Assembly (NCBI GenBank): GCA_942491935.1
Contig: CALOCZ010000064.1
Location: 1-64,000 of the forward strand
Direction: 5' to 3'
Length of the DNA: 64,000 nucleotides
Source of the DNA: JAGTVG01 sp942491935
GTDB taxonomy: Bacteria; Bacteroidota; Bacteroidia; Cytophagales; Cyclobacteriaceae
Part shown: positions 46,225 to 55,398 of the stretch, piece by piece
How the letters are laid out: each line of letters starts with the position of its first letter
Numbering within the stretch: the first letter of the stretch is position 1
Translations under genes and position numbers: made by a program
The notes under the pieces: model-generated
What the model was told of the DNA's origin: nothing
The model's input: only the letters and a program-made list of their open reading frames with translations
The model's database searches: none

Positions 46225-48603
46225 TTATTCATCCCGTAGTGTGTAAGCCGGGTTCAAAGTAGCCGCACGCAATACTTTACCTCCTATGGTGACACTGCTG
46301 ATAATCAATAAGACGAGAATAGATATTATAAATGCTATGGCCCCAATCGGTACGTAATAAGTCCAGATGCTTGCCATCAGTGCATCGGCGAGGAAATAGG
46401 CTGCCACAGATCCCAAAACAGAAGAAATTATAAAGATGATCATGAATTCCTTGCTGATGTTATTAACTATATTCATTAAAGAAGCTCCGAGCACTTTCCT
46501 AACGCCAATCTCTTTCATTTTCTTAATAACATTTAATGAGACCAGGCTAAAAAGGCCAATTGCAGACAAGATGGTCGCAACAATTCCAAGGAATACAAAT
46601 ATGATCTTAATGTTGTTATTTACCTCTGCAGAATCTTCCCGGGTCCGGTCCATGTACCTTATTGTATGTAATTCATCCGGGAAAAGTTCTTTCCATCTCT
46701 TTTTCATGAAATCATGAACTTCTGTAATATTTTCAACATCTGTTTTTACGGATAAAAAACGATAGTTTTCAGGAAGTGTGTATCGCATCAACATAGGTTC
46801 AAGAGGGTCCCATAATTCCCCATCGATATATATATCTTTGACCACTCCAACCACGTATAATTCGGTGGTATCTTTCAACACAATACGTTGCCCAACAGGT
46901 TTTTCCCAACCCAATATCCTCACGAGCTCCTGGTTTATAATAACAGAGTTTTCCACATCATTTTGACTATCCTGTATAAAATCACGCCCTTCAAGAATAG
47001 TAGCATCAATTGTATTCAAATAGTTGTCACCAATGTCCAGAATAGAAACATCTAATTCATTCGATTCAAATTTTATTGGATCTGTATACCAGGATGTTGA
47101 CGCATTATGGGTAGATCCTGCTATTTCCTTGATCATTGGATATCCTGTTATTTCATTTTTCAGCTGGTTATACCTGTTTTCATCTCCTACATATGCAAAA
47201 ATAACCTTCTGCATATCAAAGCCCATATCATAATTATTCTGATATTCTGCGTTTTGAGCAAAAATGAAACCTGAGATTATGGCGACCAGTGAGATAGCAT
47301 ATTGGAGGGTAAGAAGTATCCTTGTAAAATTATTAGTACCTCCAAACTTTAAGGTCCCCCGTAAAATGCTGGAAGGCTGGAAGGAACTTACATAAAAGGC
47401 CGGATAGCTACCAGCAATTATTCCTGTAGCTAAAAGCAGGAATACTAAAAAGCCAAGTAATGCTACATTTTCAATCAAGTCCAGCTTGATATCCAGGAAA
47501 GGCCACATTTCACTATACGCCGGAACCAATACCATTGATATTAGCAATGCAACTATCAGAGCAAAAAAGGTCAGGAGGATGTTTTCACCCAAAAATTGTG
47601 CGATCAGTTGCTTTCTTGAAGATCCCATAACTTTTCTTATACCGATCTCTTTTATCCGTCGGTTGGCTATTGCAATAGAAGTATTCGTGAAATTAAAACA
47701 GGCGATAAGTAAAATGAGTATAGCCATAATCCCCGGGGCTACTGCGGCTGCAACTGGCAGACTTTGATTAAACCAATGGTTCCAGATATCCTCCCTTTCG
47801 GATCGAATAGCCATTCCGGCAAATGGATCCAGATAATATTCAGCTACTTTATAATCTTCTTTAGCCCGGTTCTGGATCTCTACATAATCCTGGAGTTGAT
47901 TCTCTATTTCGGGAATATCATCCGGGTTATTTACAGTAACAAAGGTGCAGTTAAACTGCGCCCAATCATTTTTGTCCCAGCCTGCCACATCGAAAACATT
48001 ATCGTAATGCACGTAGGCATCCGCAAAAAAGCTTGAGTTCTGTGGTTGTTTCTCAAAAACACCGCCTACTATAAATTCTACCCTTTTTTCACCATTTATA
48101 TAAGTTATCAATTCACCTACAGGATCGCTGTTATCCGGGAAATGTTTTTCCACAATATCCGTACTAATAAAGATCCGGCTTTTATTGCTGAGTTCTTCTT
48201 TATTGCCTGAGATTATATTGAATGTGAAGATATCGAAGAAATTAGGATCTACCGCACTGACCCAGGTTCTAAACAATTCATCCCCAACCTTAAAATTTCC
48301 CCCTACAGGATAATACCTCATTACTTCCCCGATCTGGCTGATGCTTCCCTTGATCGCTGCGCCTAGTGGGGCCGGGCTATCTCCGTTTTTAATAGGCTGG
48401 CCATTGGTGATCCGGATGAAGTTGATCCTGTAGATCTCCTCTGAATTCAAATGATGTGTATCAAATTTAACATTGTAGTCCCAATTGAGATATGCGACTA
48501 TACAACAAGCCAAAGCGATACCGAGGCCAAATATGTTAATGAAAGTAAACAATTTGTTCTTCATTAAACTTCGGAAAGTGATCTTTAGGTAGTTTTTAAG
48601 CAT
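46225..48603 (-). CDS. MacB/FtsX-type ABC transporter permease
   Basis: 792-aa permease of the Bacteroidota type beginning 'MLKNYLKITFRSLMKNKLF'. There are two MacB-PCD periplasmic domains and two FtsX cores. TM segments lie around 20-40, 285-310, 335-360, 380-405, 425-450, 675-700, 725-750 and 760-785. The coupling motifs are 'NRRIKEIGIRKVMGSSRKQL' (about 315-334) and 'KKMKEIGVRKVLGASLMNIV' (about 700-719). No ATPase gene is adjacent, so it would use one encoded elsewhere. Such permeases export peptides, lipids or small molecules or act in envelope stress. It converges with the DUF5916 gene (34-base gap) and diverges from the ROK gene. The 48604-49041 gap upstream is AT-rich and holds only the promoter element noted. 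Confidence 0.87.
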   Translation of the reverse strand: MLKNYLKITFRSLMKNKLFTFINIFGLGIALACCIVAYLNWDYNVKFDTHHLNSEEIYRINFIRITNGQPIKNGDSPAPLGAAIKGSISQIGEVMRYYPVGGNFKVGDELFRTWVSAVDPNFFDIFTFNIISGNKEELSNKSRIFISTDIVEKHFPDNSDPVGELITYINGEKRVEFIVGGVFEKQPQNSSFFADAYVHYDNVFDVAGWDKNDWAQFNCTFVTVNNPDDIPEIENQLQDYVEIQNRAKEDYKVAEYYLDPFAGMAIRSEREDIWNHWFNQSLPVAAAVAPGIMAILILLIACFNFTNTSIAIANRRIKEIGIRKVMGSSRKQLIAQFLGENILLTFFALIVALLISMVLVPAYSEMWPFLDIKLDLIENVALLGFLVFLLLATGIIAGSYPAFYVSSFQPSSILRGTLKFGGTNNFTRILLTLQYAISLVAIISGFIFAQNAEYQNNYDMGFDMQKVIFAYVGDENRYNQLKNEITGYPMIKEIAGSTHNASTSWYTDPIKFESNELDVSILDIGDNYLNTIDATILEGRDFIQDSQNDVENSVIINQELVRILGWEKPVGQRIVLKDTTELYVVGVVKDIYIDGELWDPLEPMLMRYTLPENYRFLSVKTDVENITEVHDFMKKRWKELFPDELHTIRYMDRTREDSAEVNNNIKIIFVFLGIVATILSAIGLFSLVSLNVIKKMKEIGVRKVLGASLMNIVNNISKEFMIIFIISSVLGSVAAYFLADALMASIWTYYVPIGAIAFIISILVLLIISSVTIGGKVLRAATLNPAYTLRDE

Positions 48604-48977
48604 ATGTAATTACTTGTCAGTTGTTTTATAATAAGACATAAATATTATTAAAAGGTTGCATTATACTAAAATCTGAACCCTATAATCCGAATTTCTACTC
48701 TTAATTAAAGGTATCAACAACCTATCCTTTAATATCTTTTAATAAGATCAAATATAATGGATGAAAATAAACAAATAATTAACTTTTTCAACCAGTTTAA
48801 TGTAAATGATATGTTTCACAATCAGCTGTAATAAAACGTACATAATATATGTAAATTGATTTTAAAAAAAATTGCCCCAGCAGAAATGAAACAAGCTGCG
48901 AAGTGAATCAAATACTTTTAAAAAAATTGAAAAAATAGAATTTAGATAAATTGAGACCAATAAAACACCGAATGTTT

Positions 48978-48985
48978 TATCTTTG
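48978..48985 (+). promoter_or_regulatory. Putative -7 promoter element (TAnnTTTG) for the ROK-SIS genes
   Basis: TATCTTTG, a full match to the Bacteroidota -7 consensus, lies 56 bases before the ATG at 49042. No exact TTTG is found at the -33 distance (only ATTG at 48950-48953, a little far). A start point near 48992 would make the GTG at 48991 unusable, supporting the ATG at 49042. Confidence 0.35.
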
Positions 48986-49041
48986 ACCATGTGTATCACA
49001 CGGAGTTGAGCTCCCGCCAAAAAGAACTATATTTTTACTTG

Positions 49042-49989
49042 ATGCAAAATACATTCATTTCAATTGATTTAGGAGGTACAAAATGTGCCGGTGCAGTCAT
49101 TGCAGAATCTGGAAAGATCTTGTATAAACTGAAAGATAAAATCTCCGGACTGGAAGGCGATGAAGTAGGTTTTGCAATACATTCCATTATTCTTCAACTA
49201 AAAGAAAAGCTGCCCCCTGGACATTCAGTGCAAGGTGTAGGTATTTCCATACCTGGAATCAGTAACCAGAAAAATGGGACAGTCTGGGCACCAAATATTC
49301 CCGGCTGGGATCATTATCCTTTATTAGCATACCTGGAGGATAAATTGGAGAGTAATATGGTCATTCATATAGACAGTGACAGAGCCTGTTGTATATGCGG
49401 TGAAGTATGGCAAGGTGTGGCGAAAGGATATAAAAATGCAATATTCTTAGCTTTTGGGACTGGAATAGGAGCCGGTATATTAATTGACAACAGGATCCTG
49501 AAAGGTAATAGTGATATTGCCGGGTCAATTGGATGGCTTGCCCTTGACCATCATTATCCGGAAGGATACAGAGATTTCGGGTGTTTTGAATACAATGCCT
49601 CTGGTGACGGGTTGGTTCGTCTTGCCTTTGATATTTTTAACAAGAACAAACCGGATACCAGACTGAATATATCAGATCTTAAGGCAGAAGATATTTTTGC
49701 AGCTCATAAATTGAAAGATCCACTGGCTCAGGCAACCATCGATGTAGCTATTGATTATTGGGCCAAAGGAGTTGCTAACCTTGTCAGTATATTCAATCCA
49801 GAGATTATCATATTCGGAGGAGGGGTATTCGGTCCCGGCCTTAAATTTTTGGATCAAATTTATGAGCGATCTAAAAAATGGGCCCAGCCAATAGCAATTC
49901 AGGAGGTAAAACTGGCAGGCGGACAACTTGGTGTTGACGCTCAGTTATTAGGGGCAGCCAGGTTGGCCATGGATAAAGTAATGATTTAA
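49042..49989 (+). CDS. ROK-family sugar kinase
   Basis: 315-aa cytoplasmic sugar kinase. The ATP phosphate-1 loop is 'ISIDLGGTKCAGAVIAE' at the N-terminus. The sugar-binding and catalytic part includes 'GVGISIPGISNQKNGTVWAP' and 'FGTGIGAGILIDNRI'; the catalytic Asp is probably the one in 'IHIDSDRACCICGE'. The ROK zinc site is degenerate: where most members have H...CxCGxxGC, this protein has only 'RDFGCFEYNASG'. The ATG at 49042 is preferred over the in-frame GTG at 48991, because the extension is not conserved-looking and overlaps a predicted transcription start. The SIS-domain gene follows after 36 bases, suggesting joint use on a phosphorylated (amino) sugar. Confidence 0.85.
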   Translation: MQNTFISIDLGGTKCAGAVIAESGKILYKLKDKISGLEGDEVGFAIHSIILQLKEKLPPGHSVQGVGISIPGISNQKNGTVWAPNIPGWDHYPLLAYLEDKLESNMVIHIDSDRACCICGEVWQGVAKGYKNAIFLAFGTGIGAGILIDNRILKGNSDIAGSIGWLALDHHYPEGYRDFGCFEYNASGDGLVRLAFDIFNKNKPDTRLNISDLKAEDIFAAHKLKDPLAQATIDVAIDYWAKGVANLVSIFNPEIIIFGGGVFGPGLKFLDQIYERSKKWAQPIAIQEVKLAGGQLGVDAQLLGAARLAMDKVMI

Positions 49990-50025
49990 ATCAAATATTA
50001 TTAATTATATATAAAGAAGAAAAAA

Positions 50026-50787
50026 ATGTTAGCTAAAGAATGGTTAAATAACGCCAGAGATGTTATGAATAACATCGAAGATACACAAATTGAAAACATA
50101 CAGGAAGCTGCTAAGGTGATGGCCGATTCCATTGAGGCCGGACGATGGGTCCACACATTTGGTTGCGGGCATGCCACCCTACCGATAGAGGAGATGTACC
50201 CCAGGATTGGAGGATTTGTTGGATTTCATCCAATGATTGAACTTCCACTTACTTTTTTTACAAATATTGTTGGAGGAATGAGCGTTCAGCAGTTTGTGTT
50301 TCTAGAAAGGGTGGAAGGATATGGAAATGAGATTATGAAAGGGCATAATTTTGATCCAAAAGACACGATGTGGTTGTTTTCACATACTGGAATAAATGCT
50401 GTAAACATAGATGTGGCACTCGAATCAAGGGAAAAAGGCATGAAAGTGATCGTTTTCGGATCGGCTGCTGAAGCTAAAGACAAGAAAAGCCGACATAGCA
50501 GTGGAAAAACCCTTTTCGATCTCGCTGATATTGTAGTAGACACCTGTGTGCCAGTGGTTGATGCATCAGTACCTTTAAAGAATCATTTTGACAAAGTAGG
50601 CCCAGTCTCGACAATGGCGTTCGTAACGGCAGTTTGGATGACGGTCACCACTGTTGCAGAAATCCTGGCAGACAGAGGTGTTAAATTGCATATACATCCA
50701 TCCCATAATGTTCCTGGCGATACGACTGCACATGCCAGGCTTGAAGATGCTTTGCAGGAATATAAAAGGAGGATAAAAGGCGTTTAA
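50026..50787 (+). CDS. SIS-domain phosphosugar-binding protein
   Basis: 253-aa SIS-fold protein, cytoplasmic. Phosphosugar-binding features include 'GRWVHTFGCGHATLPIEEMY' (about 38-57) and 'MWLFSHTGINAVNIDVALES' (about 119-138), followed by 'KGMKVIVFGS'. The closing block is 'LHIHPSHNVPGDTTAHARL'. It resembles the stand-alone SIS proteins (DUF2529/phosphoheptose-isomerase-like) that lie beside ROK kinases in amino-sugar pathways. Here it lies 36 bases after the ROK kinase and is closed by a strong bidirectional hairpin. Likely isomerase or binding protein for the kinase product (inference). Confidence 0.83.
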   Translation: MLAKEWLNNARDVMNNIEDTQIENIQEAAKVMADSIEAGRWVHTFGCGHATLPIEEMYPRIGGFVGFHPMIELPLTFFTNIVGGMSVQQFVFLERVEGYGNEIMKGHNFDPKDTMWLFSHTGINAVNIDVALESREKGMKVIVFGSAAEAKDKKSRHSSGKTLFDLADIVVDTCVPVVDASVPLKNHFDKVGPVSTMAFVTAVWMTVTTVAEILADRGVKLHIHPSHNVPGDTTAHARLEDALQEYKRRIKGV

Positions 50788-50824
50788 TAAAACTCCCGGA
50801 TATTTACTGAGAATTAGAATTTTA

Positions 50825-50849
50825 AGAGGCTGTCTTTCGGACAGCCTTT
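50825..50849. terminator. Bidirectional Rho-independent terminator
   Basis: AGGCTGTC (50827-50834) and GACAGCCT (50840-50847) pair perfectly around a TTTCG loop, extended by flanking A/T and G/T pairs. It lies between the convergent SIS-domain and xylose-isomerase-like genes and can end both transcripts. Confidence 0.8.
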
Positions 50850-50897
50850 ATACTTAGTGCATTTTTTATCATTATTTAAGGAATAGCTATAAACCAA

Positions 50898-51929
50898 CTA
50901 TGCCATTAAAGATCTCATAATATACAAATCTAATTCCTCGTAATCCCTTGCGTCAACACATTTGGAGATAAAGGCATCATCAAGGCTTCTGGATATTTCA
51001 AGCAATCTTTCAAATACAAGTTTGCTATTGGTCAGATGTTTGGTAGCCACTTCCTCTTTTTGTGTTCTCATGGCTTTCACATCCAGGCCTACCCATTCTC
51101 CATTCTTGCCATAATCATGTTTATCGAGAATTCTTACCTGATTAAATGCCCTGCGGAGATCTACCGATCCAAAAGCTTTGTCCTGGTCAAATTTCAATCC
51201 ATTCTGATCATTTAAATGGACAGTCCAGAGTTTATTATGTGCTAAAGCAAATCCCATCTCATCTGAGGGATCAAGCCCGGCCAGTATAGCATGTGCACTT
51301 TCAATATTTACACCTACCCTATCTGGATCTTCAGTAAGCATTCCCAATGCCAGAGCATGCCCGGTCGTAGGAATATATGCATGATCCATAGGTTCATTTG
51401 GTTTCGGTTCAACACAAATCCTTACCTTTTCATCATATTTTAACATGGCATTTACGGCTTCAACCAAACGTTCCGTCGCGACCTTACTGTCTTTAGCTTC
51501 CCGAATATAGGTTCCTTCCCTAGCCAGCCATAAAACAAGCAGGTCTATTCCAAGAGCCCTGGCAATATCAATTGAGATTTTCGTACGTTCGATGGCATAT
51601 TTTCGGCAAGCAGGATCATTTGCTGTGTATCCTCCGTCAATTGTCCTGGGATCTTCCCAAAGCCTGGGTGCAACAAATTCAGCAACAAGGCCCATATCAT
51701 CAAGCCGTTTCTTCAATTCTTCAGCTTCTTTAATGATCTGACTGGCGCTTTTCCCTTCCAATTCAGGAACCGCATCATCATCGTGAAACTGAACCCCATC
51801 AAATCCAAGTTTTTTATAAAATTCGAGTTTTTTCTCAAAGTCTAAAGTTTTACGCACAGGAGGGCCAAAAACATCAGCGCCTTCATGTATATTCCAGGGT
51901 CCAAATGTAAATCTAAAAGTACCGGCCAT
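50898..51929 (-). CDS. Xylose isomerase-like sugar isomerase
   Basis: 343-aa cytoplasmic TIM-barrel isomerase without a signal. Metal-site blocks of the xylose isomerase family are clear: 'FDGVQFHDDDAVPE' (catalytic His/Asp), 'ICVEPKPNEPMDHAYIP' (Glu/Lys of the metal site), 'VNIESAHAILAG' and 'WTVHLNDQNG' (His/Asp). It is shorter than classical XylA (about 390-440 aa) and resembles the short branch annotated as sugar isomerase. It converges on the ROK-SIS pair, so the three genes may serve one sugar pathway (inference). Substrate not determined; an aldose-ketose interconversion needing Mg/Mn is expected. Confidence 0.87.
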   Translation of the reverse strand: MAGTFRFTFGPWNIHEGADVFGPPVRKTLDFEKKLEFYKKLGFDGVQFHDDDAVPELEGKSASQIIKEAEELKKRLDDMGLVAEFVAPRLWEDPRTIDGGYTANDPACRKYAIERTKISIDIARALGIDLLVLWLAREGTYIREAKDSKVATERLVEAVNAMLKYDEKVRICVEPKPNEPMDHAYIPTTGHALALGMLTEDPDRVGVNIESAHAILAGLDPSDEMGFALAHNKLWTVHLNDQNGLKFDQDKAFGSVDLRRAFNQVRILDKHDYGKNGEWVGLDVKAMRTQKEEVATKHLTNSKLVFERLLEISRSLDDAFISKCVDARDYEELDLYIMRSLMA

Positions 51930-52008
51930 AATATTATATTTTATTAATTAGTATATTGATTAATCTCATTTTTCTCCACGATTTTCAGTATATATCAGAA
52001 GATGTTTA

Positions 52009-54159
52009 TCAAATTTCAGATAAGGCATTTAAAACTCTTTCCGGTGTCATTGGCAATTGAAACAATCTGGCTCCGGTTGCATCAAATATAGCATTAGCTA
52101 CCAATGCTCCCATACATATAATGGCAGGCTCACCACCTCCCTGCGTCGGTTCGTCCGGCAGATCCAATAAAACTGTTTCTATTTCAGGAGTCCACGAAAA
52201 CTTAGGTAATGTATACGAATCGAAGTTCAGATTATTCACTTTTCCCCCTTCAAATTGAATTTCTTCAGTTAAGGCATACCCCAATCCCATTGTAATACAA
52301 CCTTCAACCTGTATTGTGGCCCCCTGGGGATTGATAATAAGACCCATATCCTGAGCACAAGTCACTCTTTTGACACGAATTGCGCCTGTTTTTTTATCCA
52401 CATCCACCTCGGCGATATGGGCTACATAGGCACCCGCATCAATTCCACATGCTACTCCATACCCTCGTCCACTTGGCGATTTGGCTGGAGTCCAACCTAC
52501 TTTATCGGCAACTGCCTCAAGTACCCTGATCATTCGTTTATCCTTCAAATTCTTCAGCCTGAATTCAACAGGATCAATGCCAGCTTCAGCAGCCATGATA
52601 TCGATCTGACATTCCCTGGCAAAGGTATTGGTATTATTTGCCGGAGCCCGCCAGGCGCCAGTTTTCAGAGGATGTACGCTGGACCCCATCCACCCTGATC
52701 CATAAACAGTTGTTTTATGATTTGGAATATCATAAAAATGCCGGGCTCCCCTTTCACCTGCCGAAAACACACCGTAATCCCATTTGGTTATCTTCCCCTC
52801 ATTGTCTATTCCTGAGGATATTTTAACTACAGCGGCTGGACGAAATGAATCATAAAAGAATTCTTCCCGTCGTGTCCATCCAACTTGAACAGGTTTATTG
52901 GAGATCTTGGTTAATCTTGCTGCTTCCAGGATCTGCTGAGTATTGGATTTCCCTCCAAAACCACCCCCAACAAAAGCCTGTCTGATCCGAACCTGGTCCT
53001 CTGGAAATCCCAGATTTTCGGCAACCTCAGATTCAGCACGGAATGGTGTTTGGGTAGAAGCCCATATCTCTATTTTCCCATCGGTTATCCTTGCGGTAGC
53101 AGCATGTGGTTCAATTGTGGCATGGGCCACATAACTATTATAATATTCTTTATCAATTTTCAGATTCGTCGCTTTTTCACCGTCTTCCAGGTCCCCTCCC
53201 TCCTCAGCAATTCTCCCTTCCGGGGCATTTTCCAATAAATAATCAAAAATATTCTTATCATTAACTATAGAGTCAGGTAATTTGTACTCCGCCTTTACTT
53301 TTGAAGCTGCCTTTTCTGCAATTGCCTTTTCCTGATGAAGTGCTGCAATAAGATCTTTTTCATTGACGATCAGAACACCATCCATTTTTTCTGCCTCAGA
53401 AGTATCGACACTTACTAATTCAGCCCCGTGGACCGGTGGCCTCACAATGGATGCATAAAGCATCCCTTCAAGTCTAAGGTCAGCAGCAAACTGTGCTTTT
53501 CCAGTTACCTTTAAATATGAATCCTGTTTTAATACCGGTTTCCCAATTATTTTAAACTCCGATGGCTTTTTTAAGGGTGGTTTTTCTGATACAGTTTTAA
53601 CAATTCTCTTCCCTTTGGTTAACTCTGCATAGGTTATTGATTTCGAATTATCATTTTTAACGGACACGATACCCTCGTTCACGGTCAGAAGAGATGCATC
53701 AACTTTCAAAGCGGTTGAAGCTAGTTGCATTAAGGTCGCTCTTGCCTCTGCCCCTGCAGCTCGTAAAGGCGGTCCGAAGAAACGCGTCGACATAGATCCG
53801 AATGTACCCATGTCCCAGGGACATAGCTCTGTATCTCCCATCACCATATCAACATCTTCGAGTGATACGTCAAGTTCTTCAGCTAACATTTGTGCCAGGG
53901 AAGTAATTACCCCTTGCCCCATTTCTATTTTTCCAGTATAACAATCAACCCGGCCATCTTCTTTGATCCGAAGGTATACATTCAGATCTTCCGGCATTTG
54001 ACGACCCTGGAGGATATCCCCATGAACCTCAATAAATTCACTGAGGGAAAGAATTATGATGATCCCTCCACCCAGTCTTTTCAGAAATTCCCGCCTATCA
54101 ATTGGAATAGGAGTTTTGATGTCGGTAAAATCATACTGCAAATAGTCCCGGGTTTTCAT
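52009..54159 (-). CDS. Molybdenum hydroxylase large subunit, IorB-like (paralogue 2), Tat-type signal
   Basis: 716-aa xanthine dehydrogenase/CO dehydrogenase-family molybdopterin subunit of the isoquinoline 1-oxidoreductase beta (IorB) type. A twin-arginine signal ('DRREFLKRLGGGIIIILSLS', about 21-40) directs export of the folded enzyme. Molybdopterin-domain blocks include 'IKEDGRVDCYTGKIEMGQG', 'QAFVGGGFGGKSNTQQILEA' and 'GAWRAPANNTNTFARE'. The C-terminal 'GGGEPAIICMGA' holds the probable catalytic glutamate. It lies 10 bases after a metallophosphoesterase gene and about 1.2 kb from its paralogue at 55399-57546; no second 2Fe-2S gene accompanies it. It may share the small subunit at 57549 (inference). 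Substrate: an N-heterocycle or aldehyde by family. Confidence 0.9.
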   Translation of the reverse strand: MKTRDYLQYDFTDIKTPIPIDRREFLKRLGGGIIIILSLSEFIEVHGDILQGRQMPEDLNVYLRIKEDGRVDCYTGKIEMGQGVITSLAQMLAEELDVSLEDVDMVMGDTELCPWDMGTFGSMSTRFFGPPLRAAGAEARATLMQLASTALKVDASLLTVNEGIVSVKNDNSKSITYAELTKGKRIVKTVSEKPPLKKPSEFKIIGKPVLKQDSYLKVTGKAQFAADLRLEGMLYASIVRPPVHGAELVSVDTSEAEKMDGVLIVNEKDLIAALHQEKAIAEKAASKVKAEYKLPDSIVNDKNIFDYLLENAPEGRIAEEGGDLEDGEKATNLKIDKEYYNSYVAHATIEPHAATARITDGKIEIWASTQTPFRAESEVAENLGFPEDQVRIRQAFVGGGFGGKSNTQQILEAARLTKISNKPVQVGWTRREEFFYDSFRPAAVVKISSGIDNEGKITKWDYGVFSAGERGARHFYDIPNHKTTVYGSGWMGSSVHPLKTGAWRAPANNTNTFARECQIDIMAAEAGIDPVEFRLKNLKDKRMIRVLEAVADKVGWTPAKSPSGRGYGVACGIDAGAYVAHIAEVDVDKKTGAIRVKRVTCAQDMGLIINPQGATIQVEGCITMGLGYALTEEIQFEGGKVNNLNFDSYTLPKFSWTPEIETVLLDLPDEPTQGGGEPAIICMGALVANAIFDATGARLFQLPMTPERVLNALSEI

Positions 54160-54169
54160 ATGGCTGTAT

Positions 54170-55102
54170 TTAATTGATGTTGATGAATTTCAATTTTTCA
54201 ACCACTTCCCATCCATAATCAATATATTCCCAATCCAGTTGATCGTCCTTGATCTTTACCAGAACAAATCCTTCTTCCATGGTCCCTCTTGGACCCTGCC
54301 ACCAACTTGCACTAACAGCACCACCAGTAATAAAGTGGGTTTTGTTACCAACATAGATATCCTCAAGAAAATGCAAATGGCCTTGTAAGACCAGCTTAAG
54401 GTTATATTCGTAAAGTAAAAGCAATACATCCCTGGCGTTGGTAATCACCAGGCCCTCCTCATTAGGTTCCAATGATCCTTTAGTCAGCTGGGTCATGGAT
54501 GTAATAAATGGTATATGAACCGTGATGACAATAGGTGTTTCTTTTGTGATTTTCTGAAGGTCAGATTTTAGCCATGCAATTTGTTCCTCATCAATATGGC
54601 CGTAATAATACCGCTCAGGTTTAACATCAACAGCATCCAGCACAATAAAATGCCATCCTTCATGATCGAATGAATAATATCTCTTCCCAATTCTATTTTC
54701 ATACATTTTTTTATTGTACTCTTCATGTGTGACTTCTATCCCGCTTTCTTTATACACTCCGAAGGTTTCGTGGTTCCCAAACGCATTATATACCGGCATT
54801 TGAAATTCCTTACTTATTTCATTGTAAAGAGTATACAAAGAATCCGCCCGCTCGAAGGATACACCTAAAGCATCCATAATCAGGTCTCCACCGGTAATTA
54901 CGAAATCAGGATTAAGTTCATTTACTTTTTCAATGGCTTTTTTAAATCCATCGGTCGCATTCCTTTCGGGTTGCAAGTGAATATCTGTAAGAAATGCAAA
55001 GGTAAATTGCTTGGTTGATTCAATTTCCTGCTGCTGTTTTTTATCAGCATTACAACTAAATAGCAGAAAGCTTATTAAAGAGAGTATTATAATATTTTTC
55101 AT
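54170..55102 (-). CDS. Metallophosphoesterase lipoprotein (calcineurin-like)
   Basis: 310-aa phosphoesterase. The chosen start at 55102 gives 'MKNIIILSLISFLLFSCNAD', a signal with a good lipobox and Cys17; the in-frame ATG 18 codons earlier only adds non-signal residues. Metal-site blocks in order: 'FLTDIHLQPERN', 'FVITGGDLIMDALG', 'YNAFGNHETFG', 'IVITVHIPF' and 'LVLQGHLHFLED'. It resembles exported Icc-like phosphodiesterases. It lies directly before one molybdenum hydroxylase gene and behind a 55194-55236 hairpin, perhaps in operon with the former. Substrate unknown. Confidence 0.87.
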   Translation of the reverse strand: MKNIIILSLISFLLFSCNADKKQQQEIESTKQFTFAFLTDIHLQPERNATDGFKKAIEKVNELNPDFVITGGDLIMDALGVSFERADSLYTLYNEISKEFQMPVYNAFGNHETFGVYKESGIEVTHEEYNKKMYENRIGKRYYSFDHEGWHFIVLDAVDVKPERYYYGHIDEEQIAWLKSDLQKITKETPIVITVHIPFITSMTQLTKGSLEPNEEGLVITNARDVLLLLYEYNLKLVLQGHLHFLEDIYVGNKTHFITGGAVSASWWQGPRGTMEEGFVLVKIKDDQLDWEYIDYGWEVVEKLKFININ

Positions 55103-55193
55103 ATAATTCAGATATAGTTTTAAAAAATAGAAATAGGAAATCTTAAATATTCCCATCCCTGATTAAAAATTCACTAATTGAAATATTAAATGT

Positions 55194-55236
55194 ACAGGAA
55201 GCATTTGAGATCTTTCTATTCTCAAACACTTCCTGT
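55194..55236 (-). terminator. Hairpin terminator downstream of the hydroxylase genes
   Basis: ACAGGAAG-CA-TTTGAGA (55194-55210) pairs with TCTCAAA-CA-CTTCCTGT (55220-55236), a long stem with one CA/CA mismatch. In the minus direction it is followed by ACATTTAATATTT, moderately T-rich. It separates the 59677-55399 transcript from the genes starting at 55102. The rest of the 55103-55398 gap holds nothing recognised. Confidence 0.55.
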
Positions 55237-55398
55237 TTAAATTGTTATGATTCCAGTATCCTTGATGATATTACAAATCGATAATCCGTCGTTCCAGTCA
55301 TGCTCCTCCTAGTGCCAGGTTGTTTTTCCAGGCATGAAAAGAAAAAGGCTATTGCCTGAATCATGATCAGATCAAATACTGAATTATTTAATGCATTA

